Assembly (NCBI RefSeq): GCF_049331405.1
Contig: NZ_CP186274.1
Location: forward strand, 6,076,001 to 6,140,000
From: PoT sp049331405
GTDB taxonomy: Bacteria > Planctomycetota > Planctomycetia > Isosphaerales > Isosphaeraceae
DNA: 64,000 bases
Direction of reading: 5' to 3'
Shown here one piece after another: positions 23,364 through 32,435 of the stretch. Under the pieces are notes generated by a model that was not told the origin of the DNA, ran no database searches, and worked only from the letters and a program-made list of their open reading frames with translations. The stretch's first letter is position 1. Every line of letters starts with the position of its first letter. Both the position numbers and the translations under genes were made by a program.

Positions 23364-23801
23364 ATGTTCAATGAGAATATGAGCGAGGGCCTGGCCGTCA
23401 TGGGCTGGCTCGCTCCCGCCAGCCAGACGGTCGGCACGAAGACCGTCGGCCCGTTCAACACCCAGCTCATGCGGCGCGTGATCTTCTTCGTCGAGTGCGG
23501 CGCGCTCGGCGGGACCGTCGACTTCAAGGTCCAGGCGTCGGCCACCCAGGGCGGCACCTACGCCGACGTGAGCGGCACCACGGTCACCCAGGTCACGACC
23601 GGGGCGACCAACCTGCTCATCGTCGAGGTCTCCGAGACGGCGCTCATGAGCGTCGGCCAGGGCCCTTGGCTCAAGGGCGTTCTCACGATCGGCACGGGCG
23701 CGAGCCAGGGGAGCGTCCTCGCCCTGGGCGGGAGCCCGCGGTACTCGCCGGCGTCGGACTACAGCAACGTCGCCGCGACGCAAACCCTGGTCGCCAACTA
23801 A
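23364..23801 (+). CDS. Putative head decoration / virion protein (145 aa)
   Basis: A beta-rich protein with 'FFVECGALGGTVDFKVQASA', 'TQGGTYADVSGTTVTQVTTG', typical of small surface proteins that follow the capsid gene in many phages. Spacing of 86 bp to the capsid gene. No enzymatic motif. Confidence 0.6.
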   Translation: MFNENMSEGLAVMGWLAPASQTVGTKTVGPFNTQLMRRVIFFVECGALGGTVDFKVQASATQGGTYADVSGTTVTQVTTGATNLLIVEVSETALMSVGQGPWLKGVLTIGTGASQGSVLALGGSPRYSPASDYSNVAATQTLVAN

Positions 23802-23875
23802 ACCTCCCCCTCGCTCGCCGGCGTGCCTGCGAACACGCCGGCGAGTCCCGCCCCCCAACCGAGGCCGATCGACCC

Positions 23876-25522
23876 ATGAAGACGCTCCGCCGCTTCCTGC
23901 CCGCGTTCCTCGTGGCCGGGTTCGCCATGGCCATGTCCTCGCTCGCGCCGCACCCGCGCACGGCGGAGGCCGGCGGACCTCCGATCCCCCCGGAGATCTC
24001 GAAGACCAAGGCGCAGGCGTCGACCTTCGTCATCGGGAAGAATTACACCGTCGTCGAGAGCGACACGGACCTGTCGCGAATCGGCGATGGTGTCACACCG
24101 GGCGGGCGTTACTACGGCTTGACGCCGAAGCGGATGCTCCTGGACCGTCTACGCCGGGCGGCATCGAGAGCGGCCAACAACAACGTCATCGACAATCTGC
24201 CCATGACGTCGCCGCCCACGGTGACGTCGGCCTCGGGCGATTCGCAGACGAACTCGTACTACCTGGCGAACGGCGGCGTCCTGCAGAACCAGGACAAGAT
24301 CATCGTCGTCGGGGGCGTAGTCTTCGCCAACACCAGCGGCGCGTTGGCCGGCAACTACATCAACGTCAAGTCGGTCTCGACCACGTCGGGTTCCAACGTC
24401 GGCGGGGTCGTCGGCAATCAGAACGGCTGGTACATCGAGACGATGACGGACTCGCCGAACATCTCGTTCGGCTACTTCCGCACGGCCGAGGGCGGCGTGA
24501 TGGTCGCGGTCTCCGAGAACGGGGGCCCGATGCAGTACGTCTCGACCACGCCGACGACGATGTACAACAACGGCAACCCGTGTGGGTCGAACCCCGGCTC
24601 GGTGACCGTCGCCTTCGGCTCGTCCAAGGTCCGCCGCGTCCGGCTCGAGCTGGGCAACCAGCAGACGGACGAGACCTGCGGCGGGGCCGGCGGCGTGGCT
24701 TTCCTCCGGCGGATCGCCGTCGACCCGAGCTACACGATCTGGAAGCCCAAGGACACGGACGTCATCAACGCCGCGTTCGTAGGCGACAGCTACACGGCCG
24801 GGTCGCCAAGGGACACCGGCATGCAGTCGGTGAACTGGGCGCGGACCGTCGCGGCCAAGCTCGGCTGGCGACCCACCTGCATGGCGCTCGGGAGCACGGG
24901 CTATTCCAAGGCCAGCGGCGCCTTGCCCCCCGCGAGCGACCCCGTTCGGATCGCCGACCTCTCGGCGCAGGCCTACGACGTGTACGTGTTCGCCCTGGGC
25001 ACGAACGACGTGAACGGCAACGACAACACGGCGACGGCCCTCCCGGACCTCCAGGCCAAGGCCCTCACCTGCTTCCAGGCGGCCCGGGCGGCCAACCCCA
25101 TCGCCCCGATCATCGTGGTGAGCCCTTGGCCCCGGACGACGTTCCCTCTCCAGACTCAAGCGGACCTCGCCGCGGCCGTCCAGGCTGCGTTCAACCAATT
25201 CGCCGACTCGAACAGCCTGTACATCCCGATCTATGACGACCCGTCCGGCAACTGGATGACCGGCACGTCCTACCAGGGCCAGCTCAACAACAGCAACGAC
25301 ATCTCGTTTCGGTATATCTGGACGGACCGCATCCATCCCGTCAAGACCGGCCACTACTACTACGGCGACCGCATCGCGCAGGCCATCCGCGATTGGCTGA
25401 TGGCCACCAGCGTCACGATCCGCATGCCCGCGCGGAGGCCTGACGAGGGCCTGGTGTTCCGGATGCCGGAACGGCCCGTCGCCCCGCCACCTTACCGCTA
25501 TCGGCTGGACAAGGCCGCTTAA
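23876..25522 (+). CDS. Secreted SGNH/GDSL hydrolase within the virion cluster (548 aa)
   Basis: An N-terminal signal peptide ('FLPAFLVAGFAMAMSSLAPH') is followed by a ~250-residue beta-rich region and a C-terminal SGNH domain: 'AAFVGDSYTAGSPRD' with the nucleophilic Ser at about residue 305, 'VFALGTNDVNGND' at about 373 and 'WTDRIHPVKTGHYYY' with the Asp and His at about 483-487. Such enzymes remove acetyl or acyl groups from glycans or lipids; phages use them in adsorption proteins to deacetylate host surface sugar. A Sec signal on a virion-cluster protein is unusual. The C-terminal 50 residues are basic and Pro-rich. Confidence 0.85.
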   Translation: MKTLRRFLPAFLVAGFAMAMSSLAPHPRTAEAGGPPIPPEISKTKAQASTFVIGKNYTVVESDTDLSRIGDGVTPGGRYYGLTPKRMLLDRLRRAASRAANNNVIDNLPMTSPPTVTSASGDSQTNSYYLANGGVLQNQDKIIVVGGVVFANTSGALAGNYINVKSVSTTSGSNVGGVVGNQNGWYIETMTDSPNISFGYFRTAEGGVMVAVSENGGPMQYVSTTPTTMYNNGNPCGSNPGSVTVAFGSSKVRRVRLELGNQQTDETCGGAGGVAFLRRIAVDPSYTIWKPKDTDVINAAFVGDSYTAGSPRDTGMQSVNWARTVAAKLGWRPTCMALGSTGYSKASGALPPASDPVRIADLSAQAYDVYVFALGTNDVNGNDNTATALPDLQAKALTCFQAARAANPIAPIIVVSPWPRTTFPLQTQADLAAAVQAAFNQFADSNSLYIPIYDDPSGNWMTGTSYQGQLNNSNDISFRYIWTDRIHPVKTGHYYYGDRIAQAIRDWLMATSVTIRMPARRPDEGLVFRMPERPVAPPPYRYRLDKAA

Positions 25523-25540
25523 CACGGAGCCCGTTCCCCC

Positions 25541-26500
25541 ATGCGTCGCTTCCTGACCTCCGCGTTCCTGCTCGTCGCCCTGGTCGCCGGCCAGCTCGCC
25601 GGCGCGGCGACGGTCACCAGGCCGTTCAACTTCACCCTGGGGTCCGCCTACTCGGGCCTCGCCTCGACGGTCAGCTATCAGATCGTCCTGGTCGACGGCT
25701 CGAGCCCGATCGGGCCGATCACGGGGACCGGCATCACCGAGGGCTCGTTCGGGGCGGTCACCGCGACCGGCTCGTACGACGTCAACATCGCCAACTTCGA
25801 CACGAGCTGGGCCGGCCGCATCAAGTGGCTGGAGAGCACGAGCGGGCTCGTTTACGAGGAGACGTTCGGCGTCAGCCAGAGCGCGGACAACGCCGCCGGC
25901 ATCGCCGCGGTGAAGGCGAAGACGGACAACCTGCCCGCCTCGTCCGTCATCCGCAGCGGCACGGCGCAGGGGGGCTCGGCCACGACGATCGTGCTCGACG
26001 CCGGGGCCAGCCCGGTGGACGGGACGTACGTCGGGCAGCTCGTCACGCTGACCGGCGGCACGGGTGCCCAGCAGTCGCAGATCATCTCGGGGTACGCCGG
26101 ATCCACCCGGACCGCCACGATCACCCGGAGCTGGTCGACCACGCCGGACAACACGTCGACATTCGAGATCGCCCCGCAGGGGGCCGTCCTGGTCGGCCAG
26201 TTCGCCCCGGCCGCTCGCGTGGTCGACCAGACGTTCCTGGGCAAGGACTCGAACGGGGTCGGGAACCTCACCATCTACAGCCAGGCGGGCACGCCGCAGG
26301 CCGGCCTGTGGGTGACGTTCTATGCGGCCCTCCCGTTCTCGTCGAACCCCTCGACGGCGAACGCCGTGGCGCAGACCCAGACCGACGCGTCGGGGAACTG
26401 GTCGGTGTCCGTCTCCCCGGGCGACTACGTCGCCACGGTGACCAGCTCGTCGGCGAAACTCTCCCGGGCAATGTTCACCTTCAACCTCACGGTGCCCTGA
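25541..26500 (+). CDS. Secreted beta-rich virion-cluster protein (319 aa)
   Basis: A signal peptide ('FLTSAFLLVALVAGQLAGAA') precedes a beta-sandwich-like protein with 'ITGTGITEGSFGAVTATGSY', 'DGTYVGQLVTLTGGTGAQQS' and a C-terminal 'TDASGNWSVSVSPGDYVATV', the last being a carboxypeptidase-regulatory-like strand pattern. Its stop overlaps the ATG of the connector gene. It may be an adsorption or host-surface protein and pairs with the SGNH gene in also carrying a signal peptide. Confidence 0.65.
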   Translation: MRRFLTSAFLLVALVAGQLAGAATVTRPFNFTLGSAYSGLASTVSYQIVLVDGSSPIGPITGTGITEGSFGAVTATGSYDVNIANFDTSWAGRIKWLESTSGLVYEETFGVSQSADNAAGIAAVKAKTDNLPASSVIRSGTAQGGSATTIVLDAGASPVDGTYVGQLVTLTGGTGAQQSQIISGYAGSTRTATITRSWSTTPDNTSTFEIAPQGAVLVGQFAPAARVVDQTFLGKDSNGVGNLTIYSQAGTPQAGLWVTFYAALPFSSNPSTANAVAQTQTDASGNWSVSVSPGDYVATVTSSSAKLSRAMFTFNLTVP

Positions 26501-27495
26501 TGCCACTCATCGCCGGCGGGCCTCAAGTCGTCGCCGGTACCGGCGACCCGATCGACCTGGTGACCCTGCAGTACGCGACGGCCGCGCTGGCTTCGGCGGG
26601 GCTCTCCCCCGCCGAAGTGGCGCAGCTCCCGGCACAGATCACCGCCGCGAGCAGGCTGTTCTCGAAGACGCTCAACCGCACGTTCCAGCGTCAGATCTAT
26701 GACGGCCTGTACACGGCGAGCCAGCCGGGCAATTCGATCCTGGCCCGGAACTTCCCGGTCAATCGCATCCTGAAGCTGGCGACCAACGCGACCACCGTCC
26801 TGTCCGTCTGCAACACGCAGACGTCGGCGAACCAAGATGCGACGATCGAGCTGGCCACCGAGGGATCGTTCACGTTGCCGGACCTCCCGCCGCGAGTGAC
26901 CGGCCTGACCCTCGAGCGCGAGGCCTCGGGAGTGCTCAGCTCGGCCTTCCTGGACTTCGGCCTGTACGTCACTGTCCAGGCCCTGGCCGACGCGATCAAC
27001 GCCCTGGGGAACGGCTGGACGGCCACGGTAGCCACGTCCTACGGGCAATGGGGCACGAGCCACTTCCGGGCCGTGCAGGGCGCGATCCCGGCCCTGGGCC
27101 GGGACTCGCCGGCGACCCTCAAGATCCACGTCGACCGGGTGCCGTTCACGCTCGAGCCCGAAGAGGGGGAGATCGCATTCGTCGACGAGGGGACCGACGC
27201 CTTCAATTCGATCCGCTTCGGCCCGTACCTGTCGACCTCGTACGGCGACCTGGACGTCGGCGGCGAGAGGAACGGGCTCCGGCTGATCTATGACGCCGGC
27301 TTCGACGTCATCCCCCAGGACGTGCAGCAGGCGGCGATCGAGCAGATCCTGTTCCAGTTCGCCACGCTGAAGAACGACCAGTCCCTCAAGTCGGAACGCA
27401 TCGGCGGGCACTCGTACGAGCTGAACACCGAACAGTCGGAAATGCCCCGGTCGGTCATGGGCAAGATCTACAAATACATGAACAGGCGGGCCTGA
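26500..27495 (+). CDS. Head-tail connector-like protein (331 aa)
   Basis: The N-terminal part ('DLVTLQYATAALASAGLSPA', 'LNRTFQRQIYDGLYTASQPG', 'NFPVNRILKLATNATTV') and the late 'RLIYDAGFDVIPQDVQQAAI', 'EQILFQFATLKNDQSLKSER' match the layout of gp6-like connector proteins that sit under the portal. The middle third is an insertion of unknown type. It overlaps the preceding stop (TGATG). Confidence 0.65.
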   Translation: MPLIAGGPQVVAGTGDPIDLVTLQYATAALASAGLSPAEVAQLPAQITAASRLFSKTLNRTFQRQIYDGLYTASQPGNSILARNFPVNRILKLATNATTVLSVCNTQTSANQDATIELATEGSFTLPDLPPRVTGLTLEREASGVLSSAFLDFGLYVTVQALADAINALGNGWTATVATSYGQWGTSHFRAVQGAIPALGRDSPATLKIHVDRVPFTLEPEEGEIAFVDEGTDAFNSIRFGPYLSTSYGDLDVGGERNGLRLIYDAGFDVIPQDVQQAAIEQILFQFATLKNDQSLKSERIGGHSYELNTEQSEMPRSVMGKIYKYMNRRA

Positions 27496-27496
27496 C

Positions 27497-27844
27497 ATGC
27501 GAAGCCCATCCGCACGCCTCCGCACGGGGACCGTCGACCTGTACCGCTACAGGCCCGACTTCGACGCCGACTCCGGGGCGGTCGCCGACATCTCCAGCCT
27601 CATCGCCAAGGGGGTCGCCTGCTCGGTCCAGCCGATCAGCGTCGAGCAGGTCACCCAGAACAAGCGGACGACGCAGGTCACGAAATACGACCTGTGGTTC
27701 TTCGACGATCACCAGCTCGCGATCAAAGACCTGGTCGTGTGGGTCGACGCCGCCGGCGTGAGCCACAACCTTTTCGTCTTCGGCCAGCTCCCGCAGATCG
27801 GCTCGGGCCTCGTCCTGAAGGTGACCGCCCAAGAGGTGCGATGA
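27497..27844 (+). CDS. Head-tail joining (stopper-like) protein (115 aa)
   Basis: A small beta-rich protein ('GTVDLYRYRPDFDADSGAVA', 'GVACSVQPISVEQVTQNKRT', 'TQVTKYDLWFFDDHQLAIKD') with the spacing and content of phage head-tail adaptors. It lies between the connector-like protein and a gp10-like protein. Confidence 0.65.
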   Translation: MRSPSARLRTGTVDLYRYRPDFDADSGAVADISSLIAKGVACSVQPISVEQVTQNKRTTQVTKYDLWFFDDHQLAIKDLVVWVDAAGVSHNLFVFGQLPQIGSGLVLKVTAQEVR

Positions 27845-28278
27845 TGCGGAACGTGAAGTGGTACGGCGAGGCGGCGAAGTCGGCGATCAAGGCCCACGTC
27901 CGCCAGAACATCCGGGCCGCGTGCATCGCCCTGGTGAACCGCGTGAAGGAGAAGCTCTCGGTACCGGGCACGGGCCTGGCCCCCAAATCGAGGAAGGCGA
28001 CCGCCAAGCGGAAGGCCGTCCGCAAGGGGCAACGCAGGTACAACGTCGCGCCGTCGGCCCCGGGCGAACCCCCGCGAAAGCAGAAGGGGCGGCTTCGAGG
28101 GTCGATCGCGTGGGAGCTGGTCGACCTGGCCGGGCGCGTCGGCACGAACCTGATCTACGGCCGGGCGCTCGAGAAGGGGAACAGGAAAGGCAACCTCAAG
28201 CCACGCCCCTTCCTGCTCAAGACCCTGTACGAGATGAAGTCGACGATCCGCAGGATCCTCTCCCGGCCCATGCCCTGA
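27841..28278 (+). CDS. HK97 gp10-like tail-completion protein (145 aa)
   Basis: Typical gp10-family content: a long N-terminal helix ('AIKAHVRQNIRAACIALVNR'), 'APSAPGEPPRKQKGRLRGSI' and a conserved end 'IYGRALEKGNRKGNLKPRPF'. These proteins complete the head-proximal end of the tail. The start overlaps the previous stop by four bases. Confidence 0.75.
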   Translation: MMRNVKWYGEAAKSAIKAHVRQNIRAACIALVNRVKEKLSVPGTGLAPKSRKATAKRKAVRKGQRRYNVAPSAPGEPPRKQKGRLRGSIAWELVDLAGRVGTNLIYGRALEKGNRKGNLKPRPFLLKTLYEMKSTIRRILSRPMP

Positions 28279-28279
28279 C

Positions 28280-28582
28280 TCACCTCCTCGAGGGATGCAC
28301 GGGGACGTTCCCCTCGTACCGCAGCCGCTCGGCACACTCCGCCGCCGCCTTCGCGATCTCCCTCGCACGCTCCGGGGTCATCTGCTGACGCGCCAGCGCC
28401 TGGGCCCTGCAGCACGGGCACATAGGGTCATGGTCGGGCGGGATGATCCTCGCGACCGCCGGCTTCAGGTCCGCCTTCTCCGACGGGCCGAGCAGCCACA
28501 CCGCGAGCACGATCGCCGCCAGGATCGGCAGCACGGACAGCAGCGGGATTCGCCTCTCGATTCGCGACCATTCGGGGATCAC
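28280..28582 (-). CDS. Inverted membrane-protein gene (moron) inside the late operon (100 aa)
   Basis: Read leftward from GTG 28582 with GGAG five bases upstream. One transmembrane helix ('IPLLSVLPILAAIVLAVWLL') is followed by a cytoplasmic or periplasmic tail with 'PDHDPMCPCCRAQALARQQM' (CxCC) and a helix. It is opposite to all neighbouring virion genes and has its own promoter and palindrome (28605-28679), the signature of a moron expressed in the lysogen. Superinfection exclusion or envelope modification is a plausible role but not shown. Confidence 0.7.
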   Translation of the reverse strand: MIPEWSRIERRIPLLSVLPILAAIVLAVWLLGPSEKADLKPAVARIIPPDHDPMCPCCRAQALARQQMTPERAREIAKAAAECAERLRYEGNVPVHPSRR

Positions 28583-28604
28583 GGCATCTCCAATGCAAAC
28601 CAAA

Positions 28605-28679
28605 GATGTTCTAAAGTGAACATCAAAAATATACGCACATAGCACCTGTGCATTATATGGTGGGCCCCCCGCGTGGCAA
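28605..28679 (-). promoter_or_regulatory. Leftward promoter with operator palindrome for the inverted gene
   Basis: On the minus strand TTGCCA (28674-28679), 16 bases, a perfect TATAAT (28652-28657). Downstream of the predicted start lies the inverted repeat GATGTTC-N6-GAACATC (28605-28624), well placed for a repressor roadblock. The region is AT-rich against its surroundings. Confidence 0.65.
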
Positions 28680-29950
28680 TCGACGGATTCTTGAATTTCG
28701 AGACGGGCGACCTGGCCGAGTGCTACGCGTCGGCGGGGGCGGTGTCCGCCAGCGCGACGGGCGCGCACTCCGGGGCGTACTGCCTCCGCGCGAACCCGGT
28801 CGGCTCCGGGGTCGCGTCCGTCACGCTCGGGCAGTACGCGATCACCTTCCCGGCGGCGAAGACGTGCGAGCTGGTGAAGGCCACGTTCTCGGCCGGGACC
28901 ACGGTGAAGTTCCGTTTCTGGATCTACGTCGCGGCCCTCCCATCGGCGAAGGAGCGGGTCTTCACGACGCTGGCTTCCGGGACGCCCGTGTGGGCGATCT
29001 CGATCGACAGCTCCTCGAACCTCTCCCTCGAATACGGCGGGGTCTTCCAGTACCAGTTCGCCGGGGTCACGACCGGGGCCTGGCACCTCGTCGAGTTGAG
29101 CATCCTGAGCACTTCGAGCAGCGGGTCGGCCCCCTGGAACTTCACCCTCGACGGCGTGTCCCAGGGCAGCAGCTCGGCGCAGACGGCGATCGGCGCGATC
29201 GACCAGGTCGCGTTCGGGAAGTACTACGACTCGAGCGGCTCGGGCTATGACGTCCTCTTCGACGACATCGCCTGGTCGACCGGCACGGCCCCGGCGTCGG
29301 TCGGCTCCCAGGGTTGCGTGCTCGTGCCCGCGGGGGCCGGCTCGAACAGCCAGTGGACCGGGTCATACGCCGACGTCGACGAGGTCCCCTCCGACGGGGC
29401 GACCACCGCCATCGTGGCCACGAACCCGAATCGGGTCCAGGACTTCACGCTTACGGACCCGGCGACCGTCGGGATCACCCCGGGCAGCACGATCAACGCG
29501 GTGAAGCTCGTGATCTTCGCCGAGTCGGGCGCGACGAACACGGTCTATTTCGATTACCTGATATCCGGGACCGCTTACGGGAGAGGGAACCCGACGCTCC
29601 CGATCGGGAGCTATCCCCCCTTCGGCATCTTCGCCGCCACGAACCCGGCGACCGGCGTCGCGTGGACGACGAGCGACCTCGCATCGCTGCAGGTCCGCTG
29701 CCGGACCTCCGACTTCGGCGACACGCAGATCAGCACGGTGTACGTGCTGGTCGACTTCATCCCGGCAGCCCCGATCGTCACCCCGCTCCCTCGCGTCCTC
29801 TCCGTGCCCCGCGGGCCGGCGAGGAGGCTGCCCACGCCGGCGTTCCTCGCACGGAGCTGCAACCCTCCGAACGTCCGGCACGACCCGCTCTCGAGGACGG
29901 CGATCACCGTCGTCCCGATCCCCCCGTTCCACTACCTGAATCGCGACTGA
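28673..29950 (+). CDS. Putative tail/adsorption protein with LamG-like domain (425 aa)
   Basis: Starting at GTG 28673, residues 1-210 resemble a concanavalin/LamG-like jelly roll ('FLNFETGDLAECYASAGAVS', 'TVKFRFWIYVAALPSAKERV', 'AWHLVELSILST', 'YDVLFDDIAWSTG'). A second beta-rich domain follows ('DFTLTDPATVGITPGSTINA', 'STVYVLVDFIP'), then a basic Pro-rich tail. Sugar binding at the host surface is likely for such domains. Its start overlaps the promoter of the inverted gene. Confidence 0.65.
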   Translation: MAIDGFLNFETGDLAECYASAGAVSASATGAHSGAYCLRANPVGSGVASVTLGQYAITFPAAKTCELVKATFSAGTTVKFRFWIYVAALPSAKERVFTTLASGTPVWAISIDSSSNLSLEYGGVFQYQFAGVTTGAWHLVELSILSTSSSGSAPWNFTLDGVSQGSSSAQTAIGAIDQVAFGKYYDSSGSGYDVLFDDIAWSTGTAPASVGSQGCVLVPAGAGSNSQWTGSYADVDEVPSDGATTAIVATNPNRVQDFTLTDPATVGITPGSTINAVKLVIFAESGATNTVYFDYLISGTAYGRGNPTLPIGSYPPFGIFAATNPATGVAWTTSDLASLQVRCRTSDFGDTQISTVYVLVDFIPAAPIVTPLPRVLSVPRGPARRLPTPAFLARSCNPPNVRHDPLSRTAITVVPIPPFHYLNRD

Positions 29951-29988
29951 TTTCCTCTTCTCCTGGCCAGTCCAGAAAGGTGTTTCCC

Positions 29989-30453
29989 ATGGCAGGTTTG
30001 ATCGGCAGCTTCAAGGTCGGCCCCGTCGCCATCACCGGCGGAACCCCCCAGACCCTCTTGCAGATCGTCGCCCCGGCGAATCAGCGGCTGAAGGTGATCG
30101 GGTACGAGATCTCGTTCGACGGCACGAACAGCGCCAACACCCCGTGCGCCGTGCAGATCGTCCGGCAGACCACGGCCGGCACGGCGACCAACACGGCCGT
30201 CGCCCCGACCAAGATCAACGAGCCGGGCGGCGTGTCCGAGACGCTGCAGGCCAGCTCGCAGAACACGTACACGGTGGAGCCCACCGCCGGCGACCTCCTC
30301 GAGTCGTACACCGTCCCCGTGTTCGGCGGGCTGTACGCGTACAGCTTCCCCCCGGGCCAGGAGATCATGATCCCCGGCGGCACCCGGCTCGGCTTCAAGG
30401 TGAGCTGCCCGCAGGGCGTGAACGCTTACCTGACCGCCAAGTACGAGGAGTAA
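29989..30453 (+). CDS. Small virion protein (154 aa)
   Basis: A beta-rich protein ('IGSFKVGPVAITGGTPQTLL', 'QRLKVIGYEISFDGTNSANT', 'EIMIPGGTRLGFKVSCPQGV') of a type common in phages as a surface or fibre-associated protein. GAAAGG lies upstream of ATG 29989. Confidence 0.6.
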   Translation: MAGLIGSFKVGPVAITGGTPQTLLQIVAPANQRLKVIGYEISFDGTNSANTPCAVQIVRQTTAGTATNTAVAPTKINEPGGVSETLQASSQNTYTVEPTAGDLLESYTVPVFGGLYAYSFPPGQEIMIPGGTRLGFKVSCPQGVNAYLTAKYEE

Positions 30454-30516
30454 TCGGCGGGCGGCGTTGGCGAAAGCGGCGCGAAATATACACGGTTCTA
30501 TACAGGCCCTCCCGCC

Positions 30517-32424
30517 GTGAATATCCAGGTCATCAACCGGAAGCGACGGATCCAGATCGCGTCGACCCAGGTCGTCGTGGTCGTCTCCGCGACGGTGCCT
30601 TACCAGACGCCCGTCGTCTGCGAGGCACCGATCCGCGTCCTCGGTGCGCGCTGGCCCCGGCCCGTCGCCACCAGGACGCCGCTGCCGACGTCGGCGACCA
30701 ACATGCGCTGCCCGCGTCCCGTCGTCAGCCCTCCGCCCCGGAGGCCCCGGCCCACGCCGCAGGCCTCCGCCATCCAGACGCCGACGGCGACCGGCCGGCC
30801 CTCCCGGATCGTGGTCCACACGCCGCCGATCCGGAAGCGGCTCGTCGTCAAGCCGGTCGTCACCCACCGCGCGATCTACCGCCCGCCGCCGATCCCCAAG
30901 GTCTACGTCGTCGGCACCGCGCCGATCCAGGGCGGAGGCCGGCAAGGCAGGCCGCTCGGCCGGCCGGCGGTCGTGCTGCGGACCCCGACCCAGATCATGC
31001 CGATCGTCCCGCCGAAGCCCCGCCACGCCGCGCTCACGCTGCGGCCCCGGGCCGGCCGGCCGGCGATCGTGCTGCGGACCCCCGGCCAGCTCGGGGCCCC
31101 CGCGAAACCGAACAGCCCCGTCATCGGGCGGCGTCAGCCGTCGAGGCCGCAGGCCCGGCCCGCCGTCGTCGTGAGGCCCCCCACGCTCCGCCCCGCGGGC
31201 CCGCGGGCCCCGGTCGTGTCCCAGGCGGTCCGGCAGCGGACGCCCGCCAGGAAGGCAACCAGGGCCCTCCATTCGCCCGTCTCTCAGTTCCCCAAGATCT
31301 TCCAGCCGGTGGTTTGTCGCTACGCGACCAGACGACGCAACCCGCCGGCGGCGATCGTCGGCATGAGCCGGGCCCAGCCCACGGCATTGCCTCCGAGGCC
31401 GATCATCGTCAGGCCCGCGGCCCGACGCCCGATCCCCCCCCGGTCGACCTGCCTTCGGACGCCGGCCCAGCTCCGGGCGATCACGCCGACGTTGCCGATC
31501 GTCCCCCCCAGGCCCGCAGCTCGCCGGCTGCCGCCGAAGCCGTCGATCCTGTCGTCGACCGGGTCGCTCCCGATCACCCGGCCGATCCCGACGGTCTTCC
31601 GCCCCGTGCAACCGAGACGCCTGCCCCCGCCGGCCCGGGTCGTGAAGGCCCCGTTCGTCCGGCCCTCGCGCGTGCAGCCCCCGATCGTGGCGGCGTGGCC
31701 ACCCCGGGCGAAGCGGCCCCCGGTCCCGCCGGCGATCGTCCGCATGACGAGGCCCGCGGCGATCCGGCATCGGCCCCCGATCGTGGTCGCAGCCCCCAGG
31801 CTCCGCAGGCCTGCGACGATCCAGCTCGCGATCCGCCCCCAGATCAAGTCGGCGATCGTCACGACCCAGCCGCCCCGGCCGATCGTGGTCCGCCCCCCGC
31901 TCCGCAGGCTCCCGCCGGCCGCGAGATGGCACCTGGTGCGGACCCCCTGGACCGCCGCCGGCCTCCCGCCCGACATGCCCGCCGCCGCCATGCGATGGCT
32001 GCGGAACTACCCGGGCGTCGCGGCGGCGTTCGGCGACGACCCCGGCTCGCCGGCGACGACCAAGTTCCAGGCCGACCAGGCGGAGGGCCTGCCCGGGCTC
32101 CCCTACGCGGTCTACGAGGAGATCGCCGAAGACCTCGAGCGCGAGGGCGAGGACGCCGACGGCTCCTCCGTCTCGTACGGCGACGGCATGTTCCAGATCA
32201 GGATCGTCGCCGCCGGGAAGCGACAGGCCCGGGACCTCGGGCGGCTCGTGGCCAAGACCCTGAAGGATGCGCCGCTCACGTTCCAGGACGGCGTGCTCGA
32301 GTACCTCCGGCTCGGGAACCACTACTGGGATGACGAGGACGCCGGCGACATCGGGCCCGGCTCCGCGACCCAATATGAATACGTGCTTGAGTTCAAGTAT
32401 ATCGTCGTTCGCGTAGATTATTGA
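30517..32424 (+). CDS. Pro/Arg/Val-rich repetitive protein with tail-terminator-like C-terminus (635 aa)
   Basis: Residues ~25-480 are a strongly basic low-complexity region built on degenerate units such as 'GRPAVVLRTPTQIMPIVPPK' and 'GRPAIVLRTPGQLGAPAKPN', with recurring 'RPxIVxRPP' phrases. The last ~140 residues are ordinary: 'LPYAVYEEIAEDLEREGEDA', 'MFQIRIVAAGKRQARDLGRL', 'YEYVLEFKYIVVRVDY', which fits a tail-terminator protein placed just before the tail tube. Virion terminators normally lack such an extension. The long frame is unlikely to be chance because the C-terminal domain is in the same frame and no stop or better start intervenes. Confidence 0.65.
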   Translation: MNIQVINRKRRIQIASTQVVVVVSATVPYQTPVVCEAPIRVLGARWPRPVATRTPLPTSATNMRCPRPVVSPPPRRPRPTPQASAIQTPTATGRPSRIVVHTPPIRKRLVVKPVVTHRAIYRPPPIPKVYVVGTAPIQGGGRQGRPLGRPAVVLRTPTQIMPIVPPKPRHAALTLRPRAGRPAIVLRTPGQLGAPAKPNSPVIGRRQPSRPQARPAVVVRPPTLRPAGPRAPVVSQAVRQRTPARKATRALHSPVSQFPKIFQPVVCRYATRRRNPPAAIVGMSRAQPTALPPRPIIVRPAARRPIPPRSTCLRTPAQLRAITPTLPIVPPRPAARRLPPKPSILSSTGSLPITRPIPTVFRPVQPRRLPPPARVVKAPFVRPSRVQPPIVAAWPPRAKRPPVPPAIVRMTRPAAIRHRPPIVVAAPRLRRPATIQLAIRPQIKSAIVTTQPPRPIVVRPPLRRLPPAARWHLVRTPWTAAGLPPDMPAAAMRWLRNYPGVAAAFGDDPGSPATTKFQADQAEGLPGLPYAVYEEIAEDLEREGEDADGSSVSYGDGMFQIRIVAAGKRQARDLGRLVAKTLKDAPLTFQDGVLEYLRLGNHYWDDEDAGDIGPGSATQYEYVLEFKYIVVRVDY

Positions 32425-32435
32425 AAGGAGCGGAC

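Noticed and set aside
24149..26506. 785-residue minus-strand open frame
   Set aside because: Complement of the SGNH and 25541 genes, whose signal peptides and catalytic motifs show that the plus strand is coding.
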